From NCBI GenBank assembly GCA_016875255.1, contig VGRU01000022.1, positions 1 to 27,657 on the forward strand: a stretch of DNA of 27,657 nucleotides. Direction: 5' to 3'. Position 1 is the first letter of the stretch, and each line of letters opens with the position of its first letter. The DNA is from Deltaproteobacteria bacterium (GTDB lineage: Bacteria; Desulfobacterota; BSN033; UBA1163). A model generated the notes under the pieces. That model ran no database searches. It was given only the letters and a program-made list of their open reading frames with translations, and was not told the origin of the DNA. The translations under genes and the position numbers were made by a program. Of this stretch, positions 1-7,784 are shown piece by piece.

Positions 1-102
1 GAGTTGATCACGCCGATAGCGATGGAGAAGGAGTTGCGGTTTGCGATTCGCGAGGGGGGTCGGACCGTGGGCGCTGGCGTCATCAGCGATGTCCTCGAAT
101 AA
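1..102 (+). CDS. tuf: Elongation factor Tu, C-terminal end (partial)
   Basis: The window opens inside an open frame that ends at the TAA at 100-102. The 33 visible residues contain [15 protein letters not shown] and end in ISDVLE, the last beta strands of EF-Tu domain 3. EF-Tu is the GTPase that delivers aminoacyl-tRNA to the ribosome. The GTPase and tRNA-binding parts lie outside the window. Its position 45 bp before rpsJ matches the common fusA-tuf-rpsJ order, so it is probably co-transcribed with the S10 operon. The family call is firm; only the fragment length limits what can be said. Confidence 0.95.
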   Translation, partial: ELITPIAMEKELRFAIREGGRTVGAGVISDVLE

Positions 103-103
103 A

Positions 104-127
104 CCCCGCGGGAGCCTTCTCCCGGGG
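104..127 (+). other. GC-rich hairpin between tuf and rpsJ
   Basis: CCCC (104-107) and GGGAG (110-114) pair with CTCCC (119-123) and GGGG (124-127) around a CCTT loop, with GC unpaired at 108-109. No T-run follows, so this is unlikely to be an intrinsic terminator. It could protect an mRNA end, act as a processing site, or be chance GC-rich folding. Confidence 0.5.
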
Positions 128-147
128 TACTGGAAAGGGGTAAGGGA

Positions 148-456
148 ATGACAGCTCAGAAGATCAGGGTCAGCCTTAAATCTTATGACCACAAACTGCT
201 TGATAAGTCAACGGCAGAGATCGTGGATACGGTTCGACGCACCGGAGCCAACATAGCAGGTCCCATTCCCCTCCCGACCAGAATCAATCGCTATACCGTG
301 CTGAGATCCCCGCATGTGGATAAAAAATCGAGGGAGCAGTTTGAAATTCGAACTCACAAACGCCTCCTCGACATCATCGAGCCCACACAACAGACTGTCG
401 ATGCCCTGATGAAACTCGACCTGGCCGCCGGGATCGATGTGGAGATCAAACTATAA
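148..456 (+). CDS. rpsJ: 30S ribosomal protein S10
   Basis: A 102-residue protein of the usual S10 length. It carries the signature block around [19 protein letters not shown] (residues about 38-56) followed by [15 protein letters not shown], and ends [12 protein letters not shown]10 is a head protein of the 30S subunit and also works in transcription antitermination as NusE. The ATG at 148 follows AAGGG (142-146). It is the first gene of the S10 operon proper; the next gene, rplC, is 81 bp away across a spacer containing a perfect hairpin. Nothing odd is seen in the protein. Identification is secure from motifs and synteny. Confidence 0.98.
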   Translation: MTAQKIRVSLKSYDHKLLDKSTAEIVDTVRRTGANIAGPIPLPTRINRYTVLRSPHVDKKSREQFEIRTHKRLLDIIEPTQQTVDALMKLDLAAGIDVEIKL

Positions 457-484
457 GAGATTTCTAAAAAATCCAGAAATCTCT
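456..484 (+). repeat. Perfect 10-bp hairpin abutting the rpsJ stop
   Basis: AGAGATTTCT (456-465) and AGAAATCTCT (475-484) are exact inverted copies around a 9-nt A-rich loop, beginning on the last base of the rpsJ stop codon. A closely similar hairpin begins just after the rplR stop at 8706-8729, so this looks like a repeat family rather than a site specific to rpsJ. There is no U-tract after it. Confidence 0.75.
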
Positions 485-537
485 AATCAGAGAGCAAAGA
501 TAGTTTTTCAGAGCTCTTTATAAGGAATCAAAAGGCC

Positions 538-1203
538 ATGAAACGGACGCTCGGAATCATCGGTAGGAAAATTGGGATGACTCAGATCTTTCAGGAAGAC
601 GGCTCTATCGTTCCAGTCACGGTGGTCCAGGCCGGACCTTGCTGGGTCACACAGAAGAAGACGAAAGATAAAGAGGGATATGAAGCCCTCCAGATCGGTT
701 TTCTTCCAAAGAATGAGAAGAGAGTGAAGAAGCCTCTTGCCGGCCACTTCAAGAAAGCAGGCGCCGCCCCTGTCACCCACTTAAAGGAATTCCGTATGGA
801 GAGCACGGAAGGGTACGAGCTGGGACAGGAGATCAACGTCGGACTCCTCTTCAAATCCGGTGATGTCGTCGATGTGACCGGCCTGAGCAAGGGGAAAGGG
901 TTTACAGGCGTGATGAAACGGCATGGATTCCACGGTTCGCCCGGTTCTCACGGCACGCATGAATATTTTCGTCACGGGGGATCGGTGGGATCGGCGACCT
1001 ATCCTCACCATGTCTTTAAAGGAATGAAGATGCCGGGTCAACACGGGAACGCTCGGATAACGATCCAGAACATCAAGGTCCTGGAAGTCAGAGAGGATCA
1101 GAACCTCATCCTCCTGCGGGGCGGGATCCCCGGCAGTCATCAGGGATGGGTTCTCATCCGAAGCGCCACAAAGAAAAAAGGACCCTCGGAAGCCTCTGCG
1201 TAA
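538..1203 (+). CDS. rplC: 50S ribosomal protein L3
   Basis: A 221-residue protein, slightly longer than the usual 205-215. The N-terminus reads LGIIGRKIGMTQIF. The long central loop that reaches toward the peptidyl-transferase centre is visible around GKGFTGVMKRHGF and VFKGMKMPGQHG (residues about 118-165); the Gln in PGQHG is at the position methylated in many bacteria. The C-terminus ends in a basic, Lys/Ser-rich tail. L3 is an early-assembling 23S rRNA-binding protein. It lies between rpsJ and rplD in canonical order, 13 bp before rplD. The sequence before the ATG contains AAGGAATC. The call is secure. Confidence 0.97.
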   Translation: MKRTLGIIGRKIGMTQIFQEDGSIVPVTVVQAGPCWVTQKKTKDKEGYEALQIGFLPKNEKRVKKPLAGHFKKAGAAPVTHLKEFRMESTEGYELGQEINVGLLFKSGDVVDVTGLSKGKGFTGVMKRHGFHGSPGSHGTHEYFRHGGSVGSATYPHHVFKGMKMPGQHGNARITIQNIKVLEVREDQNLILLRGGIPGSHQGWVLIRSATKKKGPSEASA

Positions 1204-1216
1204 GGAAAGGGATGAG

Positions 1217-1840
1217 ATGAGCACATTAGCCGTCTATGACATCAACCATCAGAAGGTGAAGGAGATTGAACTGAACGACCGGGTCTTCGATGCGAAGATC
1301 AACCCTTCCCTCTTCCATGATTCTGTCCGTAGTCGCCTCGCTTCCGCAAGAAAGGGGACGGCCGCCACCAAAAACAGGGCGCTGGTCCGGGGAGGAGGAG
1401 CAAAACCGTACCGGCAGAAAGGCACAGGCCGGGCGCGGGCAGGAACCCGTCGCTCTCCTCTCTGGAGGGGAGGAGGAACCATTTTCGGCCCCATGCCGAG
1501 GGATTATTCTTTCTCTCTTCCTAAAAAGGCACGGCGGGCCGCCCTCTCAGCCGCGCTCAGTTTGAAACGCCAGGAGGAAAAACTGATCCTTCTCGACGGT
1601 TTTCCCCTGGAGGGATTTAAAACCCGTCAGGTCCTCGAAATCCTCAAGAGATTTCAGGTGGAGAACGCCCTGATCGTGACGGATTCCCAGCATGTTTTTC
1701 TTGAACGATCCGCCCGCAATATTCCCGGCATCGAGGTCCTCCGCTGCGAGAGCCTCAATGTCTATGACATCTTAAATCATGAGCACCTGATTGTATTGAG
1801 CCCGGCTGTCGAAAAAATAGAAGGGGTGTTTGCATCATGA
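1217..1840 (+). CDS. rplD: 50S ribosomal protein L4
   Basis: A 207-residue protein of normal length. The conserved extended loop that lines the exit tunnel is seen as [19 protein letters not shown] followed by [13 protein letters not shown] (residues about 58-92). L4 binds 23S rRNA; in E. coli it also represses its own operon through the S10 leader, but no equivalent leader could be recognised here because tuf lies directly upstream. The ATG at 1217 follows AAGG (1207-1210) with 6-nt spacing. A second ATG at 1212 is out of frame. Its stop overlaps the rplW start as ATGA, which suggests translational coupling. Confidence 0.97.
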   Translation: MSTLAVYDINHQKVKEIELNDRVFDAKINPSLFHDSVRSRLASARKGTAATKNRALVRGGGAKPYRQKGTGRARAGTRRSPLWRGGGTIFGPMPRDYSFSLPKKARRAALSAALSLKRQEEKLILLDGFPLEGFKTRQVLEILKRFQVENALIVTDSQHVFLERSARNIPGIEVLRCESLNVYDILNHEHLIVLSPAVEKIEGVFAS

Positions 1841-2127
1841 AAGAGCCGCAGAAGATTATCCGAAGACCGCTGGTCACTGAAAAGAGCACCCTCCAGAAAG
1901 ATGAGGCTCATCAATATGTCTTTGAGGTCGATCGGAATTCGAATAAAATCGAGATCCAGTCGGCCGTTGAACATCTCTTCAAGGTGAAGGTCAACAATGT
2001 CCGGACCATCAATGTCCTGGGCAAGATGAAGCGGTTGGGAAGAAAATATGGAAAGAGGCCCAATTGGAAGAAGGCCATCGTCACCCTGAGAGAAGGGGAC
2101 CGTATTGACTTCTTCGAAGGAGCCTAA
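1837..2127 (+). CDS. rplW: 50S ribosomal protein L23
   Basis: A 96-residue protein of usual length with the family opening [12 protein letters not shown], the [15 protein letters not shown] strand and [14 protein letters not shown], followed by a basic [13 protein letters not shown] loop. L23 sits at the exit of the ribosomal tunnel and is a docking point for trigger factor and SRP. The start overlaps the last 4 bases of rplD. It is followed by an unusually long, 209-bp repeat-filled spacer before rplB, a break in otherwise tight packing. Confidence 0.97.
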   Translation: MKEPQKIIRRPLVTEKSTLQKDEAHQYVFEVDRNSNKIEIQSAVEHLFKVKVNNVRTINVLGKMKRLGRKYGKRPNWKKAIVTLREGDRIDFFEGA

Positions 2128-2336
2128 CCCTCTCAAATAATCATTCGAGAGGAAATTCGAAATCCGAAGCACGAAATTCGAAACGGTTTTCAAAATTAAA
2201 ATCAATTTTTTAAAACGGTTTTTTTCTTTTTTAGTTTAGAATGTTTATTATTCGAATTTGTTTCGGGTTTTCCGCCAGAGGCGGATCTGCCTTTGGCATG
2301 ACGATATTCGAATTTCGGATTTAACGGGGTAAAAAG
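2128..2336 (+). repeat. Foldback spacer with GAAATTC-type heptad arrays
   Basis: This rplW-rplB spacer contains no gene. It opens with a CCTCTC/GAGAGG hairpin (2129-2152). A five-unit array with exact period 7 follows at 2152-2186, with units such as GAAATTC, GAAATCC and GAAGCAC. The same motif returns inverted at 2254-2267 and 2303-2323, where GAATTTC is the complement of GAAATTC. Between the arrays lie an A/T-rich stretch and two small hairpins, TCCGCC/GGCGGA (2271-2285) and TGCC/GGCA (2288-2298). The whole spacer can fold back on itself. It looks like inserted repeat DNA. Confidence 0.7.
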
Positions 2337-3152
2337 ATGGGTATCAAAAAATTTCGACCGACTTCTCCTGGAAAACGGTTTCAGACCGTCTCCACTTTTG
2401 AGGAGATCACCTCCACCTCGCCGGAGAAAAGCCTTCTTCGCCCCCTGAAGAGGACCGGAGGAAGGAACTGTTACGGAAGGGTCACGGCCTGGCACAGGGG
2501 CGGTGGCCATAAGAGGATGTACCGGATCATCGACTTCAAAAGGGATAAAAGGGAGATCCCTGCCAAGGTGGCTACGGTTGAGTATGATCCCAATCGGTCC
2601 GCCCGCATCGCCCTGCTCCACTATGCCGATGGTGAAAAAAGATATATCCTGGCCCCGGATCAGTTGAAGGTGGGAGATCAGGTGACGGCAAGCCCCGGCG
2701 CGGATATCAAACCCGGCAATGCCCTCCCCCTCCGGAACATCCCGACAGGCACGCTGATCCACAACGTGGAGCTTAAGATTGGAAAGGGAGGCCAGATCAT
2801 CCGGAGCGCAGGCACCAGCGGCCAGCTGATGGCAAAAGAAGGCAAGTATGCCCATGTCAAACTTCCTTCAGGTGAAGTCCGGCTGATCCTTCAGGACTGT
2901 TATGCTACGATCGGACAGGTCAGCAACTTCGAGCATGAAAATATCTCTCTGGGGAAGGCTGGAAGAACCCGTTGGCAGGGCTGGCGTCCTGTAACCCGTG
3001 GGGTGGCCATGAATCCCATAGACCATCCGCTTGGCGGAGGCGAAGGGAAAAGCTCCGGAGGCCGTCATCCCTGCACTCCCTGGGGCGTTCCGGAGAAAAA
3101 GACTCGCAAGAATAAAAGAACAGACAAATACATCCTGAAGAGGAGAGATTAA
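2337..3152 (+). CDS. rplB: 50S ribosomal protein L2
   Basis: A 271-residue protein, close to the usual 273-276. The RNA-binding OB and SH3-like domains are covered by [19 protein letters not shown] and by [11 protein letters not shown]. The C-terminal motif [21 protein letters not shown] (residues about 222-242) includes the conserved histidine near the peptidyl-transferase centre. L2 is required for subunit association. The ATG at 2337 follows GGGG (2325-2328). The stop TAA shares one base with the rpsS ATG, so the two are coupled. The only mild oddity is RNCYGR, where RNNxGR is more usual. Confidence 0.97.
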   Translation: MGIKKFRPTSPGKRFQTVSTFEEITSTSPEKSLLRPLKRTGGRNCYGRVTAWHRGGGHKRMYRIIDFKRDKREIPAKVATVEYDPNRSARIALLHYADGEKRYILAPDQLKVGDQVTASPGADIKPGNALPLRNIPTGTLIHNVELKIGKGGQIIRSAGTSGQLMAKEGKYAHVKLPSGEVRLILQDCYATIGQVSNFEHENISLGKAGRTRWQGWRPVTRGVAMNPIDHPLGGGEGKSSGGRHPCTPWGVPEKKTRKNKRTDKYILKRRD

Positions 3153-3442
3153 TGGCCCGATCAATCAAAAAAGGGCCCTTTGTGGACGCCCATTTGAAGA
3201 TGAAAGCGGAGGAAGCCCGGAGATCAAGGGAAGGAAAGGTGATCAAAACCTGGTCCAGACGATCCACCATCATCCCTGAGATGGTCGGCGTCACGTTTGC
3301 CGTCCATAACGGAAAGAAATTTATTCCGGTCTTCGTCACGGAGGAGATGGTCGGTCATAAGTTGGGGGAATTCTCTCCCACCCGGACCTTCCACGGCCAT
3401 TCCGGAGACCGAAAGACAAAGATTAAAGGTAAGACTCCATAA
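3152..3442 (+). CDS. rpsS: 30S ribosomal protein S19
   Basis: A 96-residue protein beginning [15 protein letters not shown], with the typical [17 protein letters not shown] and [16 protein letters not shown] blocks. S19 binds the head of the 30S subunit with S13 and contacts the A-site finger. The start codon overlaps the rplB stop by one base. The length is slightly above the usual 92-93 because of a basic C-terminal end. It belongs to the S10 operon in canonical order before rplV. Confidence 0.97.
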   Translation: MARSIKKGPFVDAHLKMKAEEARRSREGKVIKTWSRRSTIIPEMVGVTFAVHNGKKFIPVFVTEEMVGHKLGEFSPTRTFHGHSGDRKTKIKGKTP

Positions 3443-3460
3443 AAGCAAAGGTTGAAGAAG

Positions 3461-3793
3461 ATGGAAGTCAAGGCAAAATTAAAATATGTGCGTGTGGGAC
3501 CCAGAAAGGCAAGATTGGTGGCCGATCTGATACGGGGCAAGGGATCCGATGAGGCCATTAATATTCTTTCGTTTACAAAGAAAATGCCCGCCAGGGTCAT
3601 CATCAAATTGCTCAAATCGGCCATTGCCAATGCTACACAGAAGAAGACGGTGGATGTCGACCGCCTTTATGTGAAGAAGATCTCGGTGGATCAGGGGGCG
3701 ACCTGGAAAAGGTTTACCCCGCGGGCTCTGGGTCGGGCCACCCCGATCCGGAAGAGGACGAGCCACATCTCCATCGTCCTGGATGAAAAGTGA
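3461..3793 (+). CDS. rplV: 50S ribosomal protein L22
   Basis: A 110-residue protein when started at the ATG at 3461. AAAGG at 3447-3451 sits 9 nt before this ATG. An in-frame TTG at 3452 directly abuts that Shine-Dalgarno and is a poor candidate. The protein starts [19 protein letters not shown], the family norm, and has the long beta-hairpin near [18 protein letters not shown] that lines the exit tunnel and ends in [10 protein letters not shown]22 is the site of some macrolide resistance changes in other species; no deletion is visible in the loop here. The next gene, rpsC, follows after 14 bp. Confidence 0.96.
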   Translation: MEVKAKLKYVRVGPRKARLVADLIRGKGSDEAINILSFTKKMPARVIIKLLKSAIANATQKKTVDVDRLYVKKISVDQGATWKRFTPRALGRATPIRKRTSHISIVLDEK

Positions 3794-3807
3794 AAGGAGG
3801 CAACGCC

Positions 3808-4470
3808 TTGGGTCAGAAAGTGCATCCGATAGGTTTTCGATTGGGGTTTATCAAGACCTGGGATTCCCGATGGTTTGCGGAGAAGGACTATCCTCAGCTT
3901 CTTATTGAGGATATTCAGGTCCGCGCCTATCTAAAGAAGAAGCTCCATCACGCCGGGGTCTCCAAAATTGAAATCGAACGGGCTGCGAGCAAGGCCAAAA
4001 AGGCAAAGGTGTCCATCTGGACCGCTCGTCCTGGAATCATCATCGGAAAAAAAGGTGCCGAGGTCGAGAACCTCAAAAGAGAACTTCAAAAGATGACCCA
4101 CAAAGAGATCATCATCAACATTCAGGAGGTGAAGAGAGCCGAGGTCAATGCCCAGCTGGTGGCTGAAAATGTGGCGTTACAGCTCGAACGGAGGGTTGGA
4201 TTTCGAAGGGCGATGAAAAAAGCCGTTTCCTCCGCCATGAAGTTGGGGGCAAAGGGGATTAAAATTGCGGTCTCCGGAAGACTCGGGGGGGCAGAGATGG
4301 CCCGCCATGAGCGGTACCGCGAGGGCCGGGTCCCACTGCACACTCTCCGGGCGGATATCGACTATGGTCTGGCTGAGGGGAAGACCACTTATGGAATCAT
4401 CGGCGTGAAGGTATGGATCTTTAAGGGAGAGATCTACCCGACTAAAGAGGGGGACGAAAGAGCCGCCTAA
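3808..4470 (+). CDS. rpsC: 30S ribosomal protein S3 (TTG start)
   Basis: A 220-residue protein starting at TTG 3808, giving the canonical [17 protein letters not shown] strong AAAGGAGG (3794-3801 region) lies about 7 nt upstream. A GTG at 3790 would add six residues not usual in the family. The KH domain type 2 is visible with [18 protein letters not shown] (residues about 75-93). The C-terminal domain has [20 protein letters not shown], the mRNA-entry face of S3. S3 works with S4 and S5 in mRNA unwinding at the entry channel. It is followed by a 113-bp repeat spacer. Confidence 0.96.
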   Translation: MGQKVHPIGFRLGFIKTWDSRWFAEKDYPQLLIEDIQVRAYLKKKLHHAGVSKIEIERAASKAKKAKVSIWTARPGIIIGKKGAEVENLKRELQKMTHKEIIINIQEVKRAEVNAQLVAENVALQLERRVGFRRAMKKAVSSAMKLGAKGIKIAVSGRLGGAEMARHERYREGRVPLHTLRADIDYGLAEGKTTYGIIGVKVWIFKGEIYPTKEGDERAA

Positions 4471-4485
4471 CCAACAAAGATCATT

Positions 4486-4570
4486 GAAAATTGTAAAATG
4501 CAAAATTAGCAGTTTAAATTTACCCATTCGTCAATGCTAACTTCTCAATTTACAATTTATATTTTGCATT
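4486..4570 (+). repeat. Inverted period-7 array between rpsC and rplP
   Basis: AAATTGTAAA (4488-4497) has an exact inverted copy at 4549-4558. AATGCAAAAT (4497-4506) has an exact inverted copy at 4561-4570. TTAGC (4506-4510) matches GCTAA (4536-4540). The left side reads as heptads such as GTAAAAT and GCAAAAT; the right side has the same period on the other strand, with one unit inserted so that the order is permuted. No gene fits here. The L16 Shine-Dalgarno GAGG (4571-4574) begins immediately after the element. Confidence 0.7.
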
Positions 4571-4583
4571 GAGGTTTAATCAG

Positions 4584-5000
4584 ATGTTGATGCCGAAGAA
4601 GACGAAATATCGAAAGATGCAAACAGGGAAAATGAGAGGAGCCGCTTCCCGCGGGAACAAACTTAACTTTGGCGACTTCGGGCTTCAGGCCACCGAATGC
4701 GGCTGGCTGAGCGCTCGCCAGATTGAAGCCGCCCGTATTGCCATGACGCGGTTCGTCAAGCGAACAGGTCGAATCTGGATTCGCATCTTTCCGGACAAAC
4801 CGATCACCAAAAAGCCTGCAGAGACCCGGATGGGAAAAGGAAAGGGGCCGCCGGAAGACTGGGTGGCTGTCATCCGTCCGGGCAGAATTCTCTATGAGAT
4901 GGAGGGGGTCCCGGAGGAGAGGGCGAGGGAAGCCTTTCTTTTAGCCTCGCATAAACTACCCATCTCTACGAGGTTCATCATGAGGGGGAGCCACCTATGA
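4584..5000 (+). CDS. rplP: 50S ribosomal protein L16
   Basis: A 138-residue protein (usual length about 136-140) from the ATG at 4584, giving [17 protein letters not shown] at 4571-4574 is 9 nt upstream. An upstream TTG at 4569 overlaps that Shine-Dalgarno and was rejected. Conserved blocks are [39 protein letters not shown] and [14 protein letters not shown], with ISTRFI at the end. L16 helps position tRNA at the A site and organises the peptidyl-transferase region. Its last bases overlap the rpmC ATG as ATGA. Confidence 0.96.
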   Translation: MLMPKKTKYRKMQTGKMRGAASRGNKLNFGDFGLQATECGWLSARQIEAARIAMTRFVKRTGRIWIRIFPDKPITKKPAETRMGKGKGPPEDWVAVIRPGRILYEMEGVPEERAREAFLLASHKLPISTRFIMRGSHL

Positions 5001-5197
5001 AGACAAAAGATCTCCGCCTCCTGAGCGAAGGTGAATTGAGTCATAAAGAGAAAGAGCTCCACGAGGAACTTTTTAACCTCCGTTTCCAGCATGCCACCGG
5101 GCAGCTGGAGAACACGATGCGAATCCCTCAGGTCAAACAGGATATCGCACGGGTAAAGACGATTCTGAAGGAAAAGGCCCGGAGCAAAGGGAATTGA
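4997..5197 (+). CDS. rpmC: 50S ribosomal protein L29
   Basis: A 66-residue, all-helical protein with the typical [20 protein letters not shown] motif and a basic end, of usual L29 length. L29 lies next to L23 at the tunnel exit. The start overlaps rplP by 4 bases. Its stop TGA at 5195-5197 falls inside the first hairpin of the palindromic element that separates it from rpsQ, so the final codons and that element share sequence. Confidence 0.96.
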   Translation: MKTKDLRLLSEGELSHKEKELHEELFNLRFQHATGQLENTMRIPQVKQDIARVKTILKEKARSKGN

Positions 5198-5380
5198 GAA
5201 TCCACCAGCTAAAAGGTGGTCGATTCTCTACTGACTAAAGTCAGCTGAAGAAAAACAATCAGCACAGAAATTCTCACGAGGGGAAATCTCAAAAACTCGG
5301 TTGCGAGTCGAAGCGACCTGCACACCGTGTGAATACTAAGGTCTTCGCCTGAAGGCGAGGGGTTTTCTCCCCGAGTGAGA
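5196..5380 (+). mobile_element. IS200/IS605-like palindromic remnant, no transposase
   Basis: This spacer between rpmC and rpsQ carries a chain of subterminal-type hairpins. GAGAAT-CCACC (5196-5206) pairs with GGTGG...ATTCTC (5215-5228), and CTGACT/AGTCAG (5231-5244) follows. An imperfect inverted pair, TCTCAC..GGGG (5272-5283) and CCCC..GTGAGA (5369-5380), frames small hairpins at 5347-5359 and at GGGG/CCCC (5358-5372). These features, and the wording of 5290-5372, resemble the right-end region of tnpB-bearing IS200/IS605 elements. No transposase frame remains. It may be an internally deleted or PATE-like derivative. The family assignment is inference; the hairpins are directly visible. Confidence 0.45.
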
Positions 5381-5382
5381 CA

Positions 5383-5649
5383 ATGAGGCCCATGGAAGAG
5401 AGAGGAAAAAGAAAGACATTAACGGGTGTGGTCTCGAGCGACAAAATGGATAAGACGGTCGTTGTGATGGTCAATCGTCTGGTCCTTCATCCCGTCTATA
5501 AAAAATATATCCGGAAGAGGACAAAGGTGAAGGCACATGATGAAAAGAACGAGTCTCACATCGGCGACAAGGTCCTCCTGATCGAGACCCGGCCCCTCAG
5601 CAAAGTGAAAAGGTGGCGTGTCAAAAAGATCGTTGAACGGGCCGCCTAA
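5383..5649 (+). CDS. rpsQ: 30S ribosomal protein S17
   Basis: An 88-residue OB-fold protein with [34 protein letters not shown] and the end motif [24 protein letters not shown]. The start is uncertain. ATG 5383 has only GAG/GTGAG upstream, which is the right edge of the palindromic element. ATG 5392 has GAGG just 3 nt upstream. Either way the ribosome-binding site lies in or beside repeat DNA. S17 is a primary binder of the 16S 5' domain. Family identity is secure despite the start doubt. Confidence 0.95.
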   Translation: MRPMEERGKRKTLTGVVSSDKMDKTVVVMVNRLVLHPVYKKYIRKRTKVKAHDEKNESHIGDKVLLIETRPLSKVKRWRVKKIVERAA

Positions 5650-5656
5650 CTGATTG

Positions 5657-5731
5657 GAAAGTAGAAGGTAGAAAGTAGAAGGTGGTGGAGAGAAATCTTT
5701 TTCCGCCTGCCACACTCCACTTTCCACCTTC
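5657..5731 (+). repeat. Inverted GAAAGTA-type heptad foldback, rpsQ-rplN
   Basis: At 5657-5691 there are five in-phase heptads (GAAAGTA, GAAGGTA, GAAAGTA and close variants). At 5711-5731 the complement carries three matching heptads (CACACTC, CACTTTC, CACCTTC). The two arms can pair as a long, imperfect hairpin. A second member of the same family fills the rpsH-rplF spacer (7706-7761). No coding potential is supported here; a longer L14 reading through it is an artefact of the open frame. Confidence 0.75.
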
Positions 5732-5747
5732 GAACATGGAGTTCATT

Positions 5748-6116
5748 ATGATCCAGATGCGGAGTATTCTTGAGGTCGCCGATAATTCGGGAGCAAAAAG
5801 GTTGGGGTGCATCAAGATTCTCGGCGGGACGCGCCGGAGATATGCGTCCCTGGGGGATGTGATCATCGTCTCCATCAAAGATGCCTTGCCCAACTCCAAG
5901 ATCAAAAAGGGAGAGGTCGCTCGAGCGGTGATCGTCCGGACGAAGAAAGAGGTGGAAAGACCGGACGGTTCCTTTATCAAGTTTGATGATAACTCGGCTG
6001 TTCTGATCAATCCTCAGGGAGAGCCCATCGGGACCCGAATCTTCGGCCCTGTTGCCAGGGAGCTCCGGGCGAAGCGGTTTATGAAGATCATCTCGCTGGC
6101 TCCAGAGGTTCTGTAA
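5748..6116 (+). CDS. rplN: 50S ribosomal protein L14
   Basis: A 122-residue protein, exactly the usual length, from the ATG at 5748: [22 protein letters not shown] at 5738-5741 gives 6-nt spacing. The frame stays open upstream through the heptad repeat, but the extra residues are repeat-encoded and not family-like. Conserved parts include [26 protein letters not shown] and the end [22 protein letters not shown]14 forms intersubunit bridges with 16S rRNA. rplX follows within 25 bp. Confidence 0.96.
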   Translation: MIQMRSILEVADNSGAKRLGCIKILGGTRRRYASLGDVIIVSIKDALPNSKIKKGEVARAVIVRTKKEVERPDGSFIKFDDNSAVLINPQGEPIGTRIFGPVARELRAKRFMKIISLAPEVL

Positions 6117-6139
6117 AGTCGTTGCGAAAGGAATTAGGA

Positions 6140-6469
6140 ATGATCGTCTCCAAAACCCATATTAAAAAGAAAGACCTGGTCATGGTGACCCATGGAAGAG
6201 AGAAGGGCAAAAGCGGCCGTGTGCTGAAAGTTCTTCCGGAGAAGGAAAGAGTGATCATTGAAAAGATCAATTTTGTTAAGAGACATTCCCGGCCTCACGG
6301 ACAGCAGAAACGGGGAGGGATCCTCGAAAAGGAGGCGCCTCTTCATCTTTCCAACGTGATGCTCCTCTGCGAAAAATGCAACAAGCCTGTCCGGATCGGC
6401 CACCGGAGCATCGAGGGAGGAAAGAAGGTCCGGTTCTGCAAAAAATGTGGAGAAATTTTTGATAAATAG
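6140..6469 (+). CDS. rplX: 50S ribosomal protein L24 with zinc ribbon
   Basis: A 109-residue protein from the ATG at 6140, with AAAGGA at 6127-6132 (7-nt spacing). A TTG at 6122 is less well placed. The KOW motif is seen in [22 protein letters not shown], then [15 protein letters not shown] text and a C-terminal CxxC...CxxC pair (LLCEKC and FCKKC) that should bind zinc. L24 is an assembly-initiator protein of the 50S subunit. The cysteine-bearing form occurs in many bacteria, and other zinc-capable proteins in the operon also keep their cysteines. Confidence 0.96.
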   Translation: MIVSKTHIKKKDLVMVTHGREKGKSGRVLKVLPEKERVIIEKINFVKRHSRPHGQQKRGGILEKEAPLHLSNVMLLCEKCNKPVRIGHRSIEGGKKVRFCKKCGEIFDK

Positions 6470-6477
6470 GTGATACG

Positions 6478-7017
6478 ATGCCCAACATCAAAGAAATCTA
6501 TCAGGAGCGAGCGGTCCCTGCGCTGATGAAGCGGTTTAATTACCGGAACAGGATGGAGGTCCCCAAACTGGACAAGATCGTCGTTAACATGGGAATGGGG
6601 GAAGCCATTCAGAACATCAAGATTCTCGACTCCGCCGTTCAGGAACTGAGCCTCATTACAGGGCAGAAAGCCGTCATCACCAAAGCCAAAAAATCGATCG
6701 CCCAGTTCAAATTGAGAACGGGGATGCCCATCGGAGTAAGGGTGACCTTGCGGAAAGAAAAAATGTACGAGTTCTTCAATCGTCTGGTGAATGTGGCTCT
6801 CCCGAGAGTGAGGGATTTCAAGGGTCTTTCCCCGAAGTCCTTTGACGGAAGGGGAAACTTCGCCGTGGGCATCAGGGAACAGCTCATCTTTCCGGAGATT
6901 CACTACGATAAGATCGACAAGGTGAAGGGGATGAACATCGTCATCGGCACCACCGCCAGAACGGATGAAGAAGGAAAAGAACTCCTGAAACTTCTCGGGA
7001 TGCCCTTCAGGAATTAA
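6478..7017 (+). CDS. rplE: 50S ribosomal protein L5
   Basis: A 179-residue protein of usual length with [18 protein letters not shown], the [21 protein letters not shown] block, [20 protein letters not shown] and the C-terminal [25 protein letters not shown]5 binds 5S rRNA and contacts P-site tRNA. It starts 8 bp after rplX. It is followed by a 78-bp palindromic spacer before rpsN. The length and every conserved block agree with bacterial L5. Confidence 0.97.
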   Translation: MPNIKEIYQERAVPALMKRFNYRNRMEVPKLDKIVVNMGMGEAIQNIKILDSAVQELSLITGQKAVITKAKKSIAQFKLRTGMPIGVRVTLRKEKMYEFFNRLVNVALPRVRDFKGLSPKSFDGRGNFAVGIREQLIFPEIHYDKIDKVKGMNIVIGTTARTDEEGKELLKLLGMPFRN

Positions 7018-7028
7018 ACCCAATTCCT

Positions 7029-7071
7029 CCCCCCTTTGCTAAAGGGGGGCTGCCTGCCTGCCGGTAGGCAG
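7029..7071 (+). repeat. Two adjoining palindromes in the rplE-rpsN spacer
   Basis: CCCCCCTTT (7029-7037) pairs perfectly with AAAGGGGGG (7041-7049) over a 3-nt loop. Directly after it, CTGCCT (7054-7059) pairs with AGGCAG (7066-7071) around a near-palindromic GCCGGT core. The second palindrome, read in the frame leading into rpsN, encodes CLPAGRQG. I recall that string as a repeat-derived peptide seen in environmental bacterial genomes. A cousin of the first palindrome occurs at 15867-15887. Confidence 0.7.
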
Positions 7072-7095
7072 GGGGGGATTAATAGGAGGAAGACA

Positions 7096-7281
7096 TTGGC
7101 AAAGTTATCATTGATGAATAAGGCAAAGAAAAAGCAGAAATTCCAGGTCCGTCAATACAACCGTTGCCCTCTCTGCGGAAGGCCGAGGGCTTTTATCCGG
7201 AAATTTAGCATGTGTCGTCTCTGTTTCAGAAAATATGCCACCCGGGGGGAAGTCCCCGGCGTGATCAAAGCCAGCTGGTAA
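7096..7281 (+). CDS. rpsN: 30S ribosomal protein S14 type Z (zinc form, TTG start)
   Basis: A 61-residue protein, exactly the length of the short zinc-binding S14. It carries [38 protein letters not shown] with two CxxC pairs. The start is TTG at 7096, with AGGAGGA (7084-7090) 5 nt upstream, giving [16 protein letters not shown]. The frame remains open upstream through a palindromic repeat, so an automatic start could be placed too early. S14 is assembled late in the 30S head near S3 and S10. The cysteine form suggests no zinc-sparing replacement at this locus. Confidence 0.95.
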   Translation: MAKLSLMNKAKKKQKFQVRQYNRCPLCGRPRAFIRKFSMCRLCFRKYATRGEVPGVIKASW

Positions 7282-7298
7282 CCCTTACGGAGTTTGTT

Positions 7299-7697
7299 AT
7301 GTCGATGACCGATCCATTGGCCAATATGTTCACACTCATCCGCAATGCATCCAAAGCCAGGTTTGAAAAGGTGGATGTCCCCTACTCCAAAATGAAGCAT
7401 GAGATTTCTAAGATTTTAAAAGAGGAAGGGTTCATCGCCAATTTCAAAGTCGTCAAGGATGAGAAAGAACATCCCTTGATTCGAATCGTTCTCAAATATG
7501 ATACGGCCCGAACAGGGCTCATCCATATCAAGCGGGTGAGCAAACCGGGCCGAAGGGTTTATGTCGGAACCGATCGGATTCCCTCTGCCATGAGCGGACT
7601 GGGAATCTCGATCCTCTCCACACCCAAGGGGATCCTGACCGATAAAACGGCCCGGAAAGCCCATCTGGGCGGAGAAGTTCTCTGTCAAGTCTGGTAA
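7299..7697 (+). CDS. rpsH: 30S ribosomal protein S8
   Basis: A 132-residue protein from ATG 7299 ([17 protein letters not shown]), with CGGAG (7288-7292) 6 nt upstream. The frame is open further upstream, over the end of rpsN, but that part does not resemble S8. The C-terminal signature [35 protein letters not shown] and GGEVLCQVW are clear. S8 is a primary 16S binder; in E. coli it represses the spc operon by binding near L5, but no equivalent RNA site was recognised here. Confidence 0.96.
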   Translation: MSMTDPLANMFTLIRNASKARFEKVDVPYSKMKHEISKILKEEGFIANFKVVKDEKEHPLIRIVLKYDTARTGLIHIKRVSKPGRRVYVGTDRIPSAMSGLGISILSTPKGILTDKTARKAHLGGEVLCQVW

Positions 7698-7705
7698 TGC
7701 AGAAC

Positions 7706-7761
7706 GTGGAGGGTAGAGAGTAGAAGGTGGATTAAAATCTTTTCTACTTTCCACCCTCTAC
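7706..7761 (+). repeat. Inverted GTAGAGA-type heptad foldback, rpsH-rplF
   Basis: Four in-phase heptads at 7706-7733 (GTGGAGG, GTAGAGA, GTAGAAG, GTGGATT) face three complementary heptads at 7741-7761 (TTTCTAC, TTTCCAC, CCTCTAC). The arms are separated by only 7 nt, so the transcript could form a long imperfect stem. The layout matches the rpsQ-rplN element at 5657-5731, including purine-rich units and a TTCGA sequence next to the right arm. The element ends 23 bp before the rplF start. Confidence 0.75.
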
Positions 7762-7784
7762 GTTCGACTCTCGAGGTATAGATT

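Noticed and set aside
104..127. Intrinsic terminator between tuf and rpsJ
   Set aside because: The hairpin has no T-run after it and the genes around it are normally co-transcribed.
2152..2186. Heptad arrays as a CRISPR
   Set aside because: Units are 7 bp with no spacers and no cas genes nearby.
5682..5747. Upstream extension of L14
   Set aside because: It is encoded by the heptad foldback, and the ATG at 5748 with GGAG gives the exact family length.
6343..7023. Long antisense frame over rplE and rplX
   Set aside because: It mirrors two firmly identified ribosomal genes and shows no domain. Similar antisense frames occur over most genes here because of codon bias.
7212..7298. Upstream extension of S8
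   Set aside because: It overlaps rpsN in another frame and is not family-like; ATG 7299 has a good CGGAG.
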